Positions 46,966 to 58,161 of a DNA stretch of 64,000 nucleotides are shown piece by piece (position 1 is the first letter of the stretch; every line of letters starts with the position of its first letter). Source of the DNA: Hofstenia miamia. Lineage: Eukaryota; Xenacoelomorpha; Acoela; Hofsteniidae. The translations under genes were made by a program, and so were the position numbers. The stretch is from contig CABFPE010000039.1 of the NCBI GenBank assembly GCA_900660155.1, forward strand, positions 2,122,425 to 2,186,424, read 5' to 3'. Below the pieces are notes generated by a model. That model was not told the origin of the DNA and made no database searches. It saw nothing but the letters and a program-made list of their open reading frames with translations.

Positions 46966-48312
46966 AAAATAGAATGATCAATTAATTTAAGTTATTGGAA
47001 AAAAACTCAAAAGACAAGCTTAACTTTTTGCAAATATTTCTGTTTGGAATTTAAAATTACAAGATGAAAAACTTTTCCTCAAAAACAACTAGATAGCATC
47101 TATATGCCGTTATTTAAATTAGGCTAAAAGACCTTGGTGCAGAATTACAACAGACATTAATTAAACCACACAGCCCAAATTGCAGAAATATTCTTTGTGA
47201 ACTTCCAGTGTGAAGCCACTATCTATGTGAACCGGGTGCCAAAAGGCCAACCAGAGTAAAAGTCTGAATAATTTAAACTTTGTAAACAATGATGCAAATA
47301 AACCTTACCCTACTAATGAAACATTTTGGCGGCTAAAATATAGATTTACGTGTTTCATTTCAAAAACAAAAAGCATTATATTAATCATTATAATGATTTT
47401 GTATATATGCTATATGGCTGATTCTCCAGGACCGTTACAACTAATTGGGTGTGATTGTGGAGCGAATCTCTGCTTGACGTAAAAATTAAGACTGCAGACT
47501 CTCAAAAATAATAAAATGAGATAAATTCATTAGCCTTAATTGAACAATAAACCTTTAACGGAGATGCTTTTTCATCATACTTCATACATAATTCTCTTTA
47601 TAAATAATAGTGATTTAAAAGTTAAGGTTGAGCTTCTTCCTTTAATTGAAAACCATGAGAGGGGAGAATTTCGATATCTTTGACTCAGTTCCCGTAGATA
47701 TATGTCATTATGTCTAGACTTTGTTTTATAATTAAAACATACCATTGACATAAATAACTGAGTACATTTGGGTTTAAAATGCTATAATAAAAGCACTTTG
47801 TTGGAAACTTTTACAACGTTAGTAGGACTAAAAATGATTTTATGAACTAAAAAGTTGCTTCACATAATGTTACATAAAAATAGGATATATCTTATTATAC
47901 AAGTATGGTAATTTACTTTATAGCCTATGTAAATTCTATTGTCTTAAAAAACTGAAAACTTCGTAAAAAAATAAATACATTGTCAAAAAACAAAAAGCCG
48001 AATAATTAGTTTTTTGGTTTTCAATATTCTTTTTGCAAAAAAGGAAATGAATGCGCTTTAGAATTTTTTTTTCAGAACAAGAGCCATATCTTTTCCTAGT
48101 AATTTTCTTATTATTATGAATAACTGATGAGATTCAGGCGAGAGAATTCTTGTAGGCACTACAATTTAACGCTTTTTCATGAAGGCTATGAATAATATAA
48201 TAGCAATAGACATGCTGATCTAGTAGTAGGAATAAATTCAATAGAACAGTTTCTCATGATTTCAGATAAATTAATTTGTAAAATTGCAAAACCGAAGAAA
48301 TTTCTTTGTTAA

Positions 48313-48545
48313 CCCTTTCTTGCATAGAACTTTTTATTTTAAGCTAGAACACTAAAATTGAAAATATACATGTATTTGTCATCTTGATTCTGGATCAAAC
48401 TATCCCAGTGCCCTTTGAAGGTAATACACTATCCTATAAATGGTAATGTTTGTGTCCAGAATGATATAACCAGTACAGATGAAAGTGTTTGGGAGATTCA
48501 TAGGCCTAAACACTGTCAACATATTTAACCGGAATGCAAGAAAGG
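48313..48545. mobile_element. piggyBac-like MITE
   Basis: TTAA at both edges (48309-48312 and 48546-48549) with perfect inverted ends CCCTTTCTTGCAT and ATGCAAGAAAGGG. CCC...GGG tips inside TTAA are the piggyBac signature. It is 233 bp and non-coding. Confidence 0.8.
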
Positions 48546-48557
48546 GTTAAAATGTAA

Positions 48558-48582
48558 TACATATATATATATATATATATAT
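48558..48582. repeat. (TA)n microsatellite
   Basis: TA tract of about 24 bp, 9 bp right of the piggyBac-like MITE. Confidence 0.95.
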
Positions 48583-50058
48583 GAAGATAACAAAAAATAA
48601 TCTTTACAATTAAGTGAATCTAATTGGATATTTTAAGTAATATAATTATTTTTACCAAAATTCGGTTTTTTCTATTTCCAGACATTAGTCCGAATGGGAT
48701 TTAGAAAAAAATTCAGAATTGTGGCTTTGACATTTTTATTTTAATTAAGCAAATTAATGATATTTCAAGACTACCTATCTGAAAAATTACTAAACTTAAA
48801 ACGTTTTACTAAGTTCAGTAAAAATTGGGTTAACATCGCTATGTCATCAGTCTAAAAAATTATTGTAAGCAATAAATATTGAAAAAAGTATTTGCTTGAT
48901 TACTGTTGTCTAGAAACTTTTAATATCTAAATTTGACGCTTTGATGAAATCCGTGTTTCCCAACAAGTTGATCAGAATCCGACTCTTACCCTCTCTCTTT
49001 GTTTATTACGACTGTCTATTCGTGACCCAAAAGTAGGCGATAATAGGCATTTGTTTAAAAATGTCAATAGTACATATTACGAAATTTGTGTACTGAAAAA
49101 TCAATAGTTTCATGTCAATAACAATAAATGAAATGAGATTGACGTGCTCACTGACATCAATAACCGCTTAATGAAGATTCAAGAGTTTTATTAGAGATAA
49201 TATTGCGTCTGTCTAGGATATAAAATATAAAAATATATTGAATGATTAAAAGATGAATAATATTTTTCAATAAGAAATTTGGTTTAATTCTCGATGTTTT
49301 TACGACAATGAAGACAAATGTTATCCTTAGTAGTGTTGGACCCATTAGTAAGGATGAGAATTGACATTTTGAGAAAGAGCAACAGTACGATCTTACTGTA
49401 AATGTTAAAAGGCTTTGAAAATAAGTAAAACATGATTTAAATATAGAACTCGAGGGTAATTTGCCGGACTGATTTAGTCATTGGTTGTACTAGTTATTAA
49501 AGACGGGAATTTGTTAAAGTAGTTATGACTATGGGTTAAAGGAAAACGAATCACAGTTCGGGCCTTTGGTTAAGAATGAGAAAATAGATGGATGAGATTT
49601 GTGATATTTCACACTCAATTTCACTTAGAAAGAATTAATATATTAGGTCATGTAGGACCCTATTTGTTAACAAACGTATTTTTGATCTTGACTTATGTTG
49701 AAATTAACAAAAACGCAAAACTCAATTGCTACAGGATGCGCAATATTTGAAATGGAAAATGACATTTCAATAAATTATTTGCCAGAGTATTACTGGCTTA
49801 AGGTATATATTTGAGGATTTGCTTTTTGAAATACTGAGTCTTTTTTAACTCCTTTAATGATATTTGAGGCTTATGATATTCATCACAAACATTTTAATAT
49901 AATATACAACATTGCTATGGGTCATAAAAATCTTCTCCAGTGCATACATGATGATCTAGGTGCATATTTACAAAACTAAACCCCAATAGACAGTATATAT
50001 TAAAAACTCAATATTTTGTATATGACTTAGATCATATTTACATAAATCTGGCGATGTA
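48583..50058. other. AT-rich stretch without features
   Basis: No exon, RNA gene or transposon end recognised. Confidence 0.5.
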
Positions 50059-51700
50059 CAGTACCGGAAAAAAAAGAATTCGGTCACCCATAACTTGGCA
50101 TAAATATTTCTACAAAATGGACGTCAAGAATGTCATAGCTACTTTTTAATTAGATTTGGGGCTGCAGAAAAAGGAATTCATCAATGTTGAGACATAATTA
50201 TCACTGTTTACTTTAAATCTCAAGTAGAAATGCTACAATCCTTGTAGTTAGCTAGTCTTTTCTTGGAAAAATGTATTCGGCCACTTCAGACCAAACCAGA
50301 GAATCTGCAAAAAATTTCATTGGTTGAGCTTTTTTCAGTCTATTTACATTGAAAATGTCTAATAACAATCTTTCTTCGCCATATATGGTGTCTGGTTACG
50401 TACCTCTTGACATCTGCGAGTTGATTATCTCCAAACATTTGAAGGGATGAGTCAATGTAATATAGCCCAACTTGTAGAGCGATCTCGAAGTACTGTCGGG
50501 GATATCATCAGACGTTTCACGTCTGAAACCATCATTGCCCTCCACGCCAAAGTCCGGAAGACCAAAGAAGACCTACAAAGCCTCCTAATCAGCTCTTATA
50601 TGCCTTTCAAAGCGAAATCCCCAGGAAGACTTCAGAAGAATTTCGCAAGAAATAGACTGATGGTCACTTCGTGACAGCAAGAACTGTGCCAAACATCCTG
50701 AAGAAGTACTCAATTGGTACTTTTGTGGCACCAAGAAAACTGTTCTTAACTTCAAAGCAAAGATTACCCCGGGTGAGATGGGCTAATTTAATGAGATAAT
50801 TCATCTAAATATTGGTCTAATGTTATATTTTCAGATAAGTCAAGATTTGAACTAAACTCATCGAAAGGAATGTTGATAAAGAGACCAACTGGGCAGAAAA
50901 TCAGGTTCTTGTCTCAACTTAGTCGGGGGGACAATGAATTATGGTGGGAAGGCTGTAATAGTATAGGGTGCAATATGGAATTGTGGCTTTCGCAAGATTG
51001 TTCACATCGCTGGTACTTTCCAAAGCTCTTAATATGCTCGGATTCTAGAATAGGAACTCTTGCCACTCCTTACAAGTGATCAGTATATCAACACGATGGT
51101 GCACCATGTCACACCTCAAAAGAAATGAAAAACTTCTTCCACAATAAAGGGATTGCTATCCTTGCTGACTAGAATGGCCAATCTTCAGACCTTAACATTA
51201 TCAAATCTATGTGGAAAGAGGTCAAATATTGAATTGGTCAGAATACTCTTCACACTGAAGACGAGCTGTGAAGCGAAATAAAGAAAAAATTTTATGCAAT
51301 TCCTAACAGCTTAACTGAAAGACTTTTTGTTCAATCCCTGATCGCCTTGAAGCTCAAAGGGGCACCCTACAAAATATTAGAAGAGACAATTTTGTTGTTA
51401 AGTACTTGTATTGCATCAATTATTAATTTATGTATCTTATTTTAAATGTACTTTTTCGGATTTGCTCATTTGTTAAAATTTTTTCAGGTGGCTGAATAAA
51501 TTTTTACAATACAAGTTTTCTAATTTTGATTAAAAATTAATAGCCAATTGTTATTCTACATAATTTATGCTATTAGACATACAAATTTTCCTTTCTTAAT
51601 CAAAGTAACACTTAGTTATAATTTTAGACACACTCTATCCAATGAATTTTCAATATTTATTCAAAATAGCAATGTGGTCGAATACATATTTCCAGTACTG
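50059..51700 (+). mobile_element. Tc1-like transposon with IR/DR double ends
   Basis: Outer ends CAGTACCGGAAA on the left and, reverse-complemented, CAGTACTGGAAA on the right, flanked by TA. A second internal repeat of the same motif lies about 205 bp inside each end: TGGAAAAATGTATTCGGCCAC at 50264-50284 and CAGGTGGCTGAATAAATTTT at 51485-51504 in inverse orientation. This IR/DR layout, known from Sleeping Beauty-type Tc1 elements, provides two transposase sites per end. The full length of 1642 bp is near normal, but the transposase is broken. Confidence 0.85.
50447..51400 (+). pseudogene. Tc1-like transposase, inactivated
   Basis: The N terminus keeps a helix-turn-helix: M-S-Q-C-N-I-A-Q-L-V-E-R-S-R-S-T-V-G-D-I (50447 on). 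Near 51085 is Y-Q-H-D-G-A-P-C-H-T-S-K, around the second catalytic Asp; near 51172 W-P-type motif N-G-Q-S-S-D-L-N-I-I-K-S-M-W-K-E-V, which has Lys where the catalytic Glu is expected (I-E-N to I-K-S). In-frame stops (TAG before the last motif, TGA after K-Y) and frame changes between blocks show it is dead. Confidence 0.8.
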
Positions 51701-51788
51701 TATATTTTTTAGTACTTAAAAACATTTTATAACTGTTTTTGGAACATTTATTAACCCATTTAAGACCAAAGACATTTGTATGAAGGTA

Positions 51789-51805
51789 NATATATATATA
51801 TATAT
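51789..51805. repeat. N plus (TA)n at Penelope 3' end
   Basis: Single N at 51789 followed by a short TA tract. Confidence 0.9.
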
Positions 51806-51834
51806 GCATAAAAACGAACACGTTGACGGATTAT

Positions 51835-51880
51835 AGTTGTAGTACTTTCGGCTATTAGCCTTCATCAGCAAGAATACACA
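51835..51880 (-). ncRNA. Hammerhead-ribozyme-like motif at Penelope 3' end
   Basis: Minus strand reads CTGATGA (51868-51862), then A, then GGCT-AAT-AGCC (a 4-bp stem II, 51860-51850), then GAAA (51849-51846 with the first G shared), then AGT-ACTACA-ACT (3-bp stem III) and TA, a possible cleavage position. These are the invariant core pieces of a hammerhead in the right order. Penelope-like elements are known to carry such minimal hammerheads near their ends. Stem I is weak (about 3 pairs). Cleavage is not shown. Confidence 0.55.
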
Positions 51881-52708
51881 GCGATTAAAAATAAAGTGTA
51901 TATATACTGCAATGAAATGATTGATTGAATGATTGACAGGATGATTGACAGCTTAGAAGAGGTGAAGTTTGATTTCGACTTGATTGTTAAGTGACGGGCG
52001 AATTTCTTTAATTGCTTCGGCTACCTTTGAAGATGGATGACAGATTGTGAATGAAAAATTAGATGAAGTGGCGGCATGGCTTTGATGATGGAGGAAGACT
52101 TCTGAGCAAAGATGACTCTAGAGATGTTCTCGGATTCTGGTTTGAAGATGTCTTCTAGTCTCTCCTATGTATAAGTGCTCACACTTATGACAAGAGAAGA
52201 GCGTAGAGACATTGGAATGGGATCTTTGTTTCAAAAGATGTTGCTGGTTTTGAATGAATGAAAGACAGGCTTGATTTGAGTTGAAGTGAATTTCTTGCTG
52301 AGATTTTTTACTGAGGCTTCGAGATTTTTTTTAGCGATATAGGGAACTTTCCAATAAATTAACTATTTTTCACAAAGTGCAGTTTGAGGCGATGGATTAA
52401 TGGCAGCATTAATTGAGCGACAGAGAACATTATCAGGATAACCATTTTGGCGGAGATTTTGAAAGATTGTATCAAAAAGCTTCAGTTACTTTTTGATAAA
52501 AAGATGATAGGGGGACAGCTCGGGAAAATAAGTTACGAGGAATAGATAACTTATATTTTTCAGAACAGTAGGAATTGAAGGGGATATATAACCCAGTGTT
52601 TGAGGGATTGATGTAGAGAGAAGTTTCAAACGAAGAGGAAGCTCGGTGAAGAGAAACATCAAGGAAATTGAGATGACCATTGGTTTCTGTTTCTTGGGTA
52701 AATTGAAT

Positions 52709-52894
52709 TTAAGGAAGGAATGAGTTGAGGAAGTGAAGAAATTCGTCAGCTTGATTTTGATTGTTCATTAGACAAAAGATATCGTCGACGTATCGCACGT
52801 AGAATGAAGGAAGATTACTTGTAGAGAATTTTGATTCAATGATGTCCATAGCAAAGTTGGCGAATGTTGGGTCTAGGGGTGATCCCATAGCCAT
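52709..52894 (-). pseudogene. Reverse transcriptase fragment of Penelope-like element
   Basis: Open frame of 61 codons covering the palm: M-A-M-G-S-P-L-D-P-T-F-A-N-F-A-M-D, then F-Y-V-R-Y-V-D-D-I-F-C-L-M with the two catalytic aspartates, and F-L-H-F-L-N-S-F-L-P. The G-S-P-L and Y-V-D-D-I-F spacing is that of Penelope-like RTs. The thumb continues in another frame (F-L-D-V-S-L-H-R on the minus strand below 52660). Confidence 0.85.
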
Positions 52895-52915
52895 GCCATC
52901 GTGCTGCTGATAAAG

Positions 52916-52932
52916 ATATATATATATATATA
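52916..52932. repeat. (TA)n microsatellite
   Basis: Short TA tract at the 5' truncation point of the Penelope-like element. Confidence 0.9.
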
Positions 52933-53469
52933 ATAATTAAATACATGATGATTATTTTTAGATGCTTATTTCCACAAAACATTACAATTTACTATAACCA
53001 TACTGTTGAAAAAAACACGTATTGTACCAATGTTCCACAAGGAAAAAATTTAGCAAACACTACAACAAAAAAATTTAAATATCTATGATAAAGCCATGAA
53101 CAAGATTATCGCATAGGTATAACAATGTAATATTTTGCTGCTTAAATGTATACCATGCTGGTTTTCACATAAATGTATTAAAATACAGCGCTCTATCAAA
53201 CGATTATTTCGTCAGGTAACTACTTGACTAATTAATATTAAACAACATATGGCCTTCATGTACAGTGTGCTGTAAAGCTGCAAAAATGCTTTGTGTAACG
53301 ATAATTGTTAAAATATTAGAATATCATACTAAAATTGCCAATGTTACATAAGTGGAACATTGCTTCAATATGGGTTAATAGGAACTCCATACAAGCTTAC
53401 GAACGAAATTGGGAAATTCATATTTATAAAAATCAATATACAGAATGCTAATTTTTTATAAAAATACAC

Positions 53470-53470
<1 letters not shown>

Positions 53471-53500
<30 letters not shown>
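53471..53500. repeat. (TA)n microsatellite
   Basis: Uninterrupted TA tract of 30 bp. Confidence 0.95.
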
Positions 53501-53503
<3 letters not shown>

Positions 53504-55730
53504 CTGATTCAATGCTACCTCCATCCTACGATGTCCCCAAAGTAAAAACAATACCAACCGTAACTCGACAACATACTTGATCTCTTTTATAATCTAATGT
53601 GCTAGGCGATGGCAGGAAGTGCATTTTACTTGCGCTCGATTTGAACTTTAAAAACCTTCAAATTTCTGTCAGAAAACCTGTAGTGGAAATATTGATCATA
53701 CGATCAATTTTTTGACAGATGACAGAATATCTGATTTACAGATTTGTAAATATATTTTTGTAAACGAAACATGATTAGAACTTAAAATTGAAGCGTTGCG
53801 AATCAACATTCTGGGAGTCCATTGTCTATGTGAACTAACCAATTAATTTCAAGAAGTCAAATAGCACCAACCTGATCATTTTTCCGAAAAAATCAATTGA
53901 ACTGTTAAGATTATAGACTGACAAAAAGTAAATGGCTTGTTCAGACTATCGGGTTTTATCAGCTGATATAAATCAATAATCTGAACCAATTCTTAAATTG
54001 CGCCATTGACTATTTCACAAGTTGTCAACCAGTGGGAGTTAAGTATAATTTAGGCTTGTATAGAGAAACTTAGGCTTGCATGTAACTTTAGTTTCTATAT
54101 TGCATCAAAAATTTCACCGGAAATTCGAGTTCATATTAAACTCAGCTCGAGCTCGAAAAGTGCCAAATAGCAAGGTTCACCGAAGAATAAATCTTCTAAG
54201 ATTAGTAAAATAAGTTTTCAGGTAAATGTGGTAAACTGTTTGTTAACTAGGAAGCAATCGAATTGTCAAGATAGAAGATATTAATTTTAAGAAATATGAA
54301 TATTTGGTAAAATTAATAAATACATTGTGCTCTAAGACAATTGATCCAAGAAAAGCCGGCGACCCACAATTTATTTCCAAAACATGAAAAGAATCAATGG
54401 TTGCCGACAGCAGCTGCAGCTCAGTGTGTTTGAAGTTGATGCATTTGATTATGTTTCCATTCAACATGATGCATTAAGCACTATTGATTGTGATATCAGT
54501 GACTTTTCATAAATATTGTTGTAAAGCAAACGGTTTTAATTATTTAAAACACGCCTTTGATGCTGGGGTACAGAATAATAATAACAGAAACTTACACAAT
54601 ACTTTATTTTAAAAGGTCAACTTTTATATTTCTATCATGTAATTATTAGTGATAATTCAAAATTTAATAGACATTTAATCTGATTTAGAAATTAGTGTCA
54701 ATTTCACTCTAAAAAGTCATAAATCGCTTGAAGTTAAGAGAGAACAAAAGCCCAGCATCAGGTAACTTTGTGGGTCGCTTTTTGAGCCATTGCTTAATTG
54801 TTACTATAATAAGAATAAACTCTGATTAGGATTGCAGAATAGAATATATTCGTAATATAAAATACTATGTAGAGTGTACAGGGGACAGTTTCTTAAAACT
54901 TCTATAGTACAACTGATTGCTTCCAGAAATCCATATTCAGTTGTTTTTACTAAAAGCAGATTGCTTACCCATTTTAAAAATGTTACAATTATTTTTAAGC
55001 CAATGCTTTTTTTGTACTGAACATGAAACTTCCTTAGGGAGAATTGGCTTGATGTACACAATAGCGAAATATCGGACACATGTTCAAAACTCTCTTACTT
55101 TTGTATTATACTACACCAGTGATAAATTCGACTTACATTTTCCTCTTATTCACAAAAAATATAATAAAAATGAATTATTAGCATTTTTTAAAAGCCTCAA
55201 AGTTGGTGTTAAGGAGATAGTGTTAATAATCAAATGGCTGGACACAAGTATTTTGGACTGGAATTAGTACTAGAAACTTTGTTACTAGATGAAAATAATT
55301 GACTAGAAAAATTGGTTTGTTAATGTACATAACATTTAAATAAATGCTCGTTGCTAGCCACAAAACAATATTCACAATTATACTAACCTTGAAACTCATT
55401 TTCCCACAATTGTTGTTAAATAATAATTTTCAGTTCATTAAATTGCTATAAACATATACATTTTGAAATAAATATAATTTAAACTTTCAGAAGAAACTGA
55501 GATGATGCTAATGACGTGAAAGATATTGCGGAAATTCTGATCAAATTTATTTTTCGATGTATCATTGAATAGAAAAAAGAGGAAATTTTAGAAGAAATTT
55601 ATGCTTTTGATATAAGAGAAAAGATACTTTTGGCAAGTAAATTGGGAACTACCTTATAATGAAGACTAACAATATTTACAATATCATTGACAAAATATAT
55701 GCAATGTACTGAATAAAGAAAATAAAAATA
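53501..55730. other. Stretch without recognised features
   Basis: AT-rich. A 116-codon ORF at 54917-55267 (+) has a hydrophobic, random-looking composition and no recognised motif. Nothing else supported. Confidence 0.45.
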
Positions 55731-55739
55731 TTACACAAA

Positions 55740-56620
55740 GATCCTCCATGAACAACAAAAGAAAAAACAATAGACAAAAAGAAGAAATTATCTAAGGAAA
55801 TAGAGCAAGTACGAAGATTTAAAGAAATAAAAGTAAGAGCATCTCTAGAAGAAAAAGGAAGTAAGTGGTGGAATGTAAAACTAATGAAAAAATCGGAAAA
55901 ACAGTGACCATATAAAAATTACAAAACAAGTCTGAATCAAAAAAAGATGCAGTTGAAAGCATTAACACATATTTTGCAAATATATCTGAAGATTCATTAA
56001 ATTGCGAAAATAATTCCCCCCATAATGAACAAATAGAATCGCCAAGTTTATATTTTTAAGCAATATTAATAAGAATAAGGCTACAGGACGATATCCATCT
56101 TAGTTTTTGAAAAGACATACACTAGATCTCAGCAAGCCTATTCCTATGATCTCGACATGTTGAATTCGAAATAAAAGTTTTCCATCACTATCAAAATGAG
56201 ATTTAATGGCTCCAATTCCGGAACCTTTGAACGTAGCTAAGCCAAGCCCTTAAATACAATGGTGATTAGAAAAATCAATACACGCGGATTAGAAAATGTA
56301 TTCCTCAATTGAAGTAAACATACCTTGGAAGAAATCATTAATGAAGATCAACATGCTCATAAAAGAGGTGTCTCAGCGTCCCACACATTAACTGTGATTT
56401 ATAATTACTGGTTGATGAAACTGAAACGTGTCCTTATTAAGTAATGAATAATAAATAAAGGAACTCTTGTGACGTTTGCAGATGGTATAACATATACAAT
56501 AAACTGCACAAACGCAGATAAAGCATATGATAAAAAAGTAACTTGATCAAGAAAATTGAAAATAGAAAAATTGAAATAAATCTGAACAATACTTGAGATT
56601 AAGACGAGCACCTTCACCAC
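55740..56620 (+). pseudogene. Decayed LINE (reverse transcriptase relic)
   Basis: Ordered pieces of a non-LTR retrotransposon ORF2: a Lys-rich region ending S-K-W-W-N-V-K-L-M-K-K near 55868; K-K-D-A-V-E-S-I-N-T-Y-F-A-N-I (55947 on), the linker before RT; N-K-N-K-A-T-G-R-Y-P-S near 56070 (usually K-A-x-G-x-D); D-Q-H-A-H-K-R-G-V-S-A-S-H-T-L near 56350 (the Q-x-A/G-F-R-x-x-R-S-T block); and V-T-F-A-D-G-I-T-Y-T-I near 56470, where the catalytic A-D-D has become A-D-G. Frames shift and stops occur between pieces. The clade is uncertain; CR1/jockey-like is a guess. Confidence 0.62.
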
Positions 56621-57095
56621 CACAACAAAGGCAAAGTTATAAGATAAAGAAATAGATCAAAGTCTAATCTCAGAATACGAAATAACAAAAAGAATGAAAA
56701 AAGGCAGGAAATCACTTGTACCCCTGGCATTCTTAAAGAGTAAAGGATTATAAAAATGATTTGAAGTTTCTTAAAAAAATTGTTAATAAGATGACGTATG
56801 CTTCCTTTGTCATCTGTGATGCAAAAATTCAACCATCAAATAGCATTACAAAACGTGCAGAGTAAATATATTGAAAAGAACTTAAAAAGATAAGTACAAT
56901 TTTATATGAAAATGTAAATTATTCTTTACACGACATACTCCATTTAAAAGAATATTCATATCCAACGAGAGCATTCTATTTAAACAGGATTATATAAAAG
57001 AACTTTTTCTTAGAATGCAATAAGACTCAATAATGCATATCTAAACTTTTTCCATTTGTAAATTAATACTGCCATGTCTTGTTGCATTTAAATAT

Positions 57096-57178
57096 ATCAT
57101 ATATCTATCTATATATCTATCCATCCATCTATCAATCTATATATCTATATATATATATATATGTATATGTATATATAA
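57096..57178. repeat. Compound (ATCT)n/(TA)n microsatellite
   Basis: ATCT and CCAT tetranucleotides grade into TA and GTATAT repeats over about 80 bp. Confidence 0.9.
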
Positions 57179-57405
57179 ATGTGGCTGCCGTTCATTAATT
57201 GCATTTCTACTCTGCTTAGAGGGCTAGTAAGCTTCTTGTAATATTTGGATAGGGCTCTGCATCAATATCATTCTTCGAAATTTTGTCCATCACGAAGCAT
57301 ATTGTTAGGAATATCTTATTTCCTGTGTCTAAGAAATAATATCTATAATAATAATATAAATGGATGAAAACTTCTGGTTCTGCTTAATCCCGATCAAGAT
57401 ACATA

Positions 57406-58161
57406 CAGGGTGTCCCAGAAACAACTGAACACATTAAAACTACAATATCTACTCTTGTGAGAAACCAATCTCAATGAATTTTTAACCACGTATTCTACGC
57501 ATCATAGGAGTTCAACTGTGAAAGTTTCAGCTCGATTCATTGTTTAGTTCGTTTAAAAATCAAAAACAACGTTTACCTTTGATTTCATCCTAATGAATTT
57601 TGAAATTTTGACTGTTCAGTTTGGTAAGATTCAAATCTTAATGGAGCACTATTGATTGGACGTGGAGGTCCAGTTGCATGGCCGCCAAGATCACCAGATC
57701 TGACTCCTTGCGACTACTATCTGTCGGGTCACATTCGTCAACTCGTGTTTCGGGAGAAGGCACACAACATCGACCATCTGAAACAGCGAATTCAAGCGGC
57801 CTTCGATGAGATCGACGATGACTGTCGTAAGAGAGCTATTGCCCACTTTTCTCTGCAAATGCGACTTTGTGTTGAGCGCGGTGGTGATCACATTGAAAAC
57901 TTGATTTACAAATGTGTTGCTTCGATTTGTTAAAACTGTTTTTTGAATAAACATGCGTGTTTTTTCTCGTAAAACAAGTAAAAAATGCACATTTTCATTA
58001 TTCTATTACAGAAGTTCTCATATTCACTCTATTAAGCTGAAATCTTCAGTGTTCAACTCCTATGATGTGCTAAATGTAAGGTTAAAAAATCTATGTGATT
58101 GATGATTTGTGGGATAAGTTATTAGGGTTTTAATGTGTTCAGTTGTTTCTGGGACACCCTG
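57406..58161 (+). mobile_element. mariner-type element, internal deletion derivative
   Basis: Perfect 35-bp terminal inverted repeats starting CAGGGTGTCCCAGAAACAAC and ending CACATTAAAAC, flanked by TA on both sides. Weaker inverted similarity continues to a subterminal ATCATAGGAGTT block about 100 bp inside each end. The element is 756 bp, whereas complete relatives need about 1.2 kb or more. Only the C-terminal end of the transposase remains. The perfect ends suggest recent mobility in trans. Confidence 0.9.
57652..57933 (+). pseudogene. mariner transposase C-terminal fragment
   Basis: Open frame with A-W-P-P-R-S-P-D-L-T-P-C-D-Y-Y-L, whose second D is the third catalytic residue of mariner-type DDD transposases, then H-L-K-Q-R-I-Q-A-A-F-D-E-I and R-L-C-V-E-R-G-G-D-H-I-E-N-L, the usual C-terminal end. 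It stops at TAA 57931-57933. The DNA-binding domain and the first two catalytic Asp are absent. Confidence 0.87.

Larger units (their letters stand above)
44019..48312. other. Region upstream of the SYTL coding start
   Basis: AT-rich. Holds the coding-like relic at 44.69-45.38 kb and one dispersed-repeat copy (46745-46965). 44.1-44.55 kb has some GC-richer pieces (GGGGGAGGGACATCTCCC) without definable ends. No promoter elements can be asserted; the 5' UTR exon of SYTL could lie here. Confidence 0.4.
51790..52915 (-). mobile_element. Penelope-like retroelement, 5'-truncated and degraded
   Basis: Reads from 52915 to about 51805 on the minus strand. It begins inside reverse transcriptase (G-M-A-M-G-S-P-L-D-P-T-F-A-N), with the catalytic Y-V-D-D-I-F, then an R/L/P-rich connection, and a GIY-YIG-type endonuclease remnant C-E-H-L-Y-I-G-E-T-R-R-H-L-Q-T-R-I at about 52180-52130. 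The RT plus GIY-YIG order is unique to Penelope-like elements. Several stops and frameshifts break it (after L-N-S-F-L-P, after R-E-H-L and elsewhere). It lacks the N-terminal third. Both boundaries are (TA)n tracts, the left one with an N. Confidence 0.82.

Noticed and set aside
54917-55267. 116-codon plus-strand ORF
   Set aside because: Hydrophobic, low-complexity translation of AT-rich DNA with no motif.
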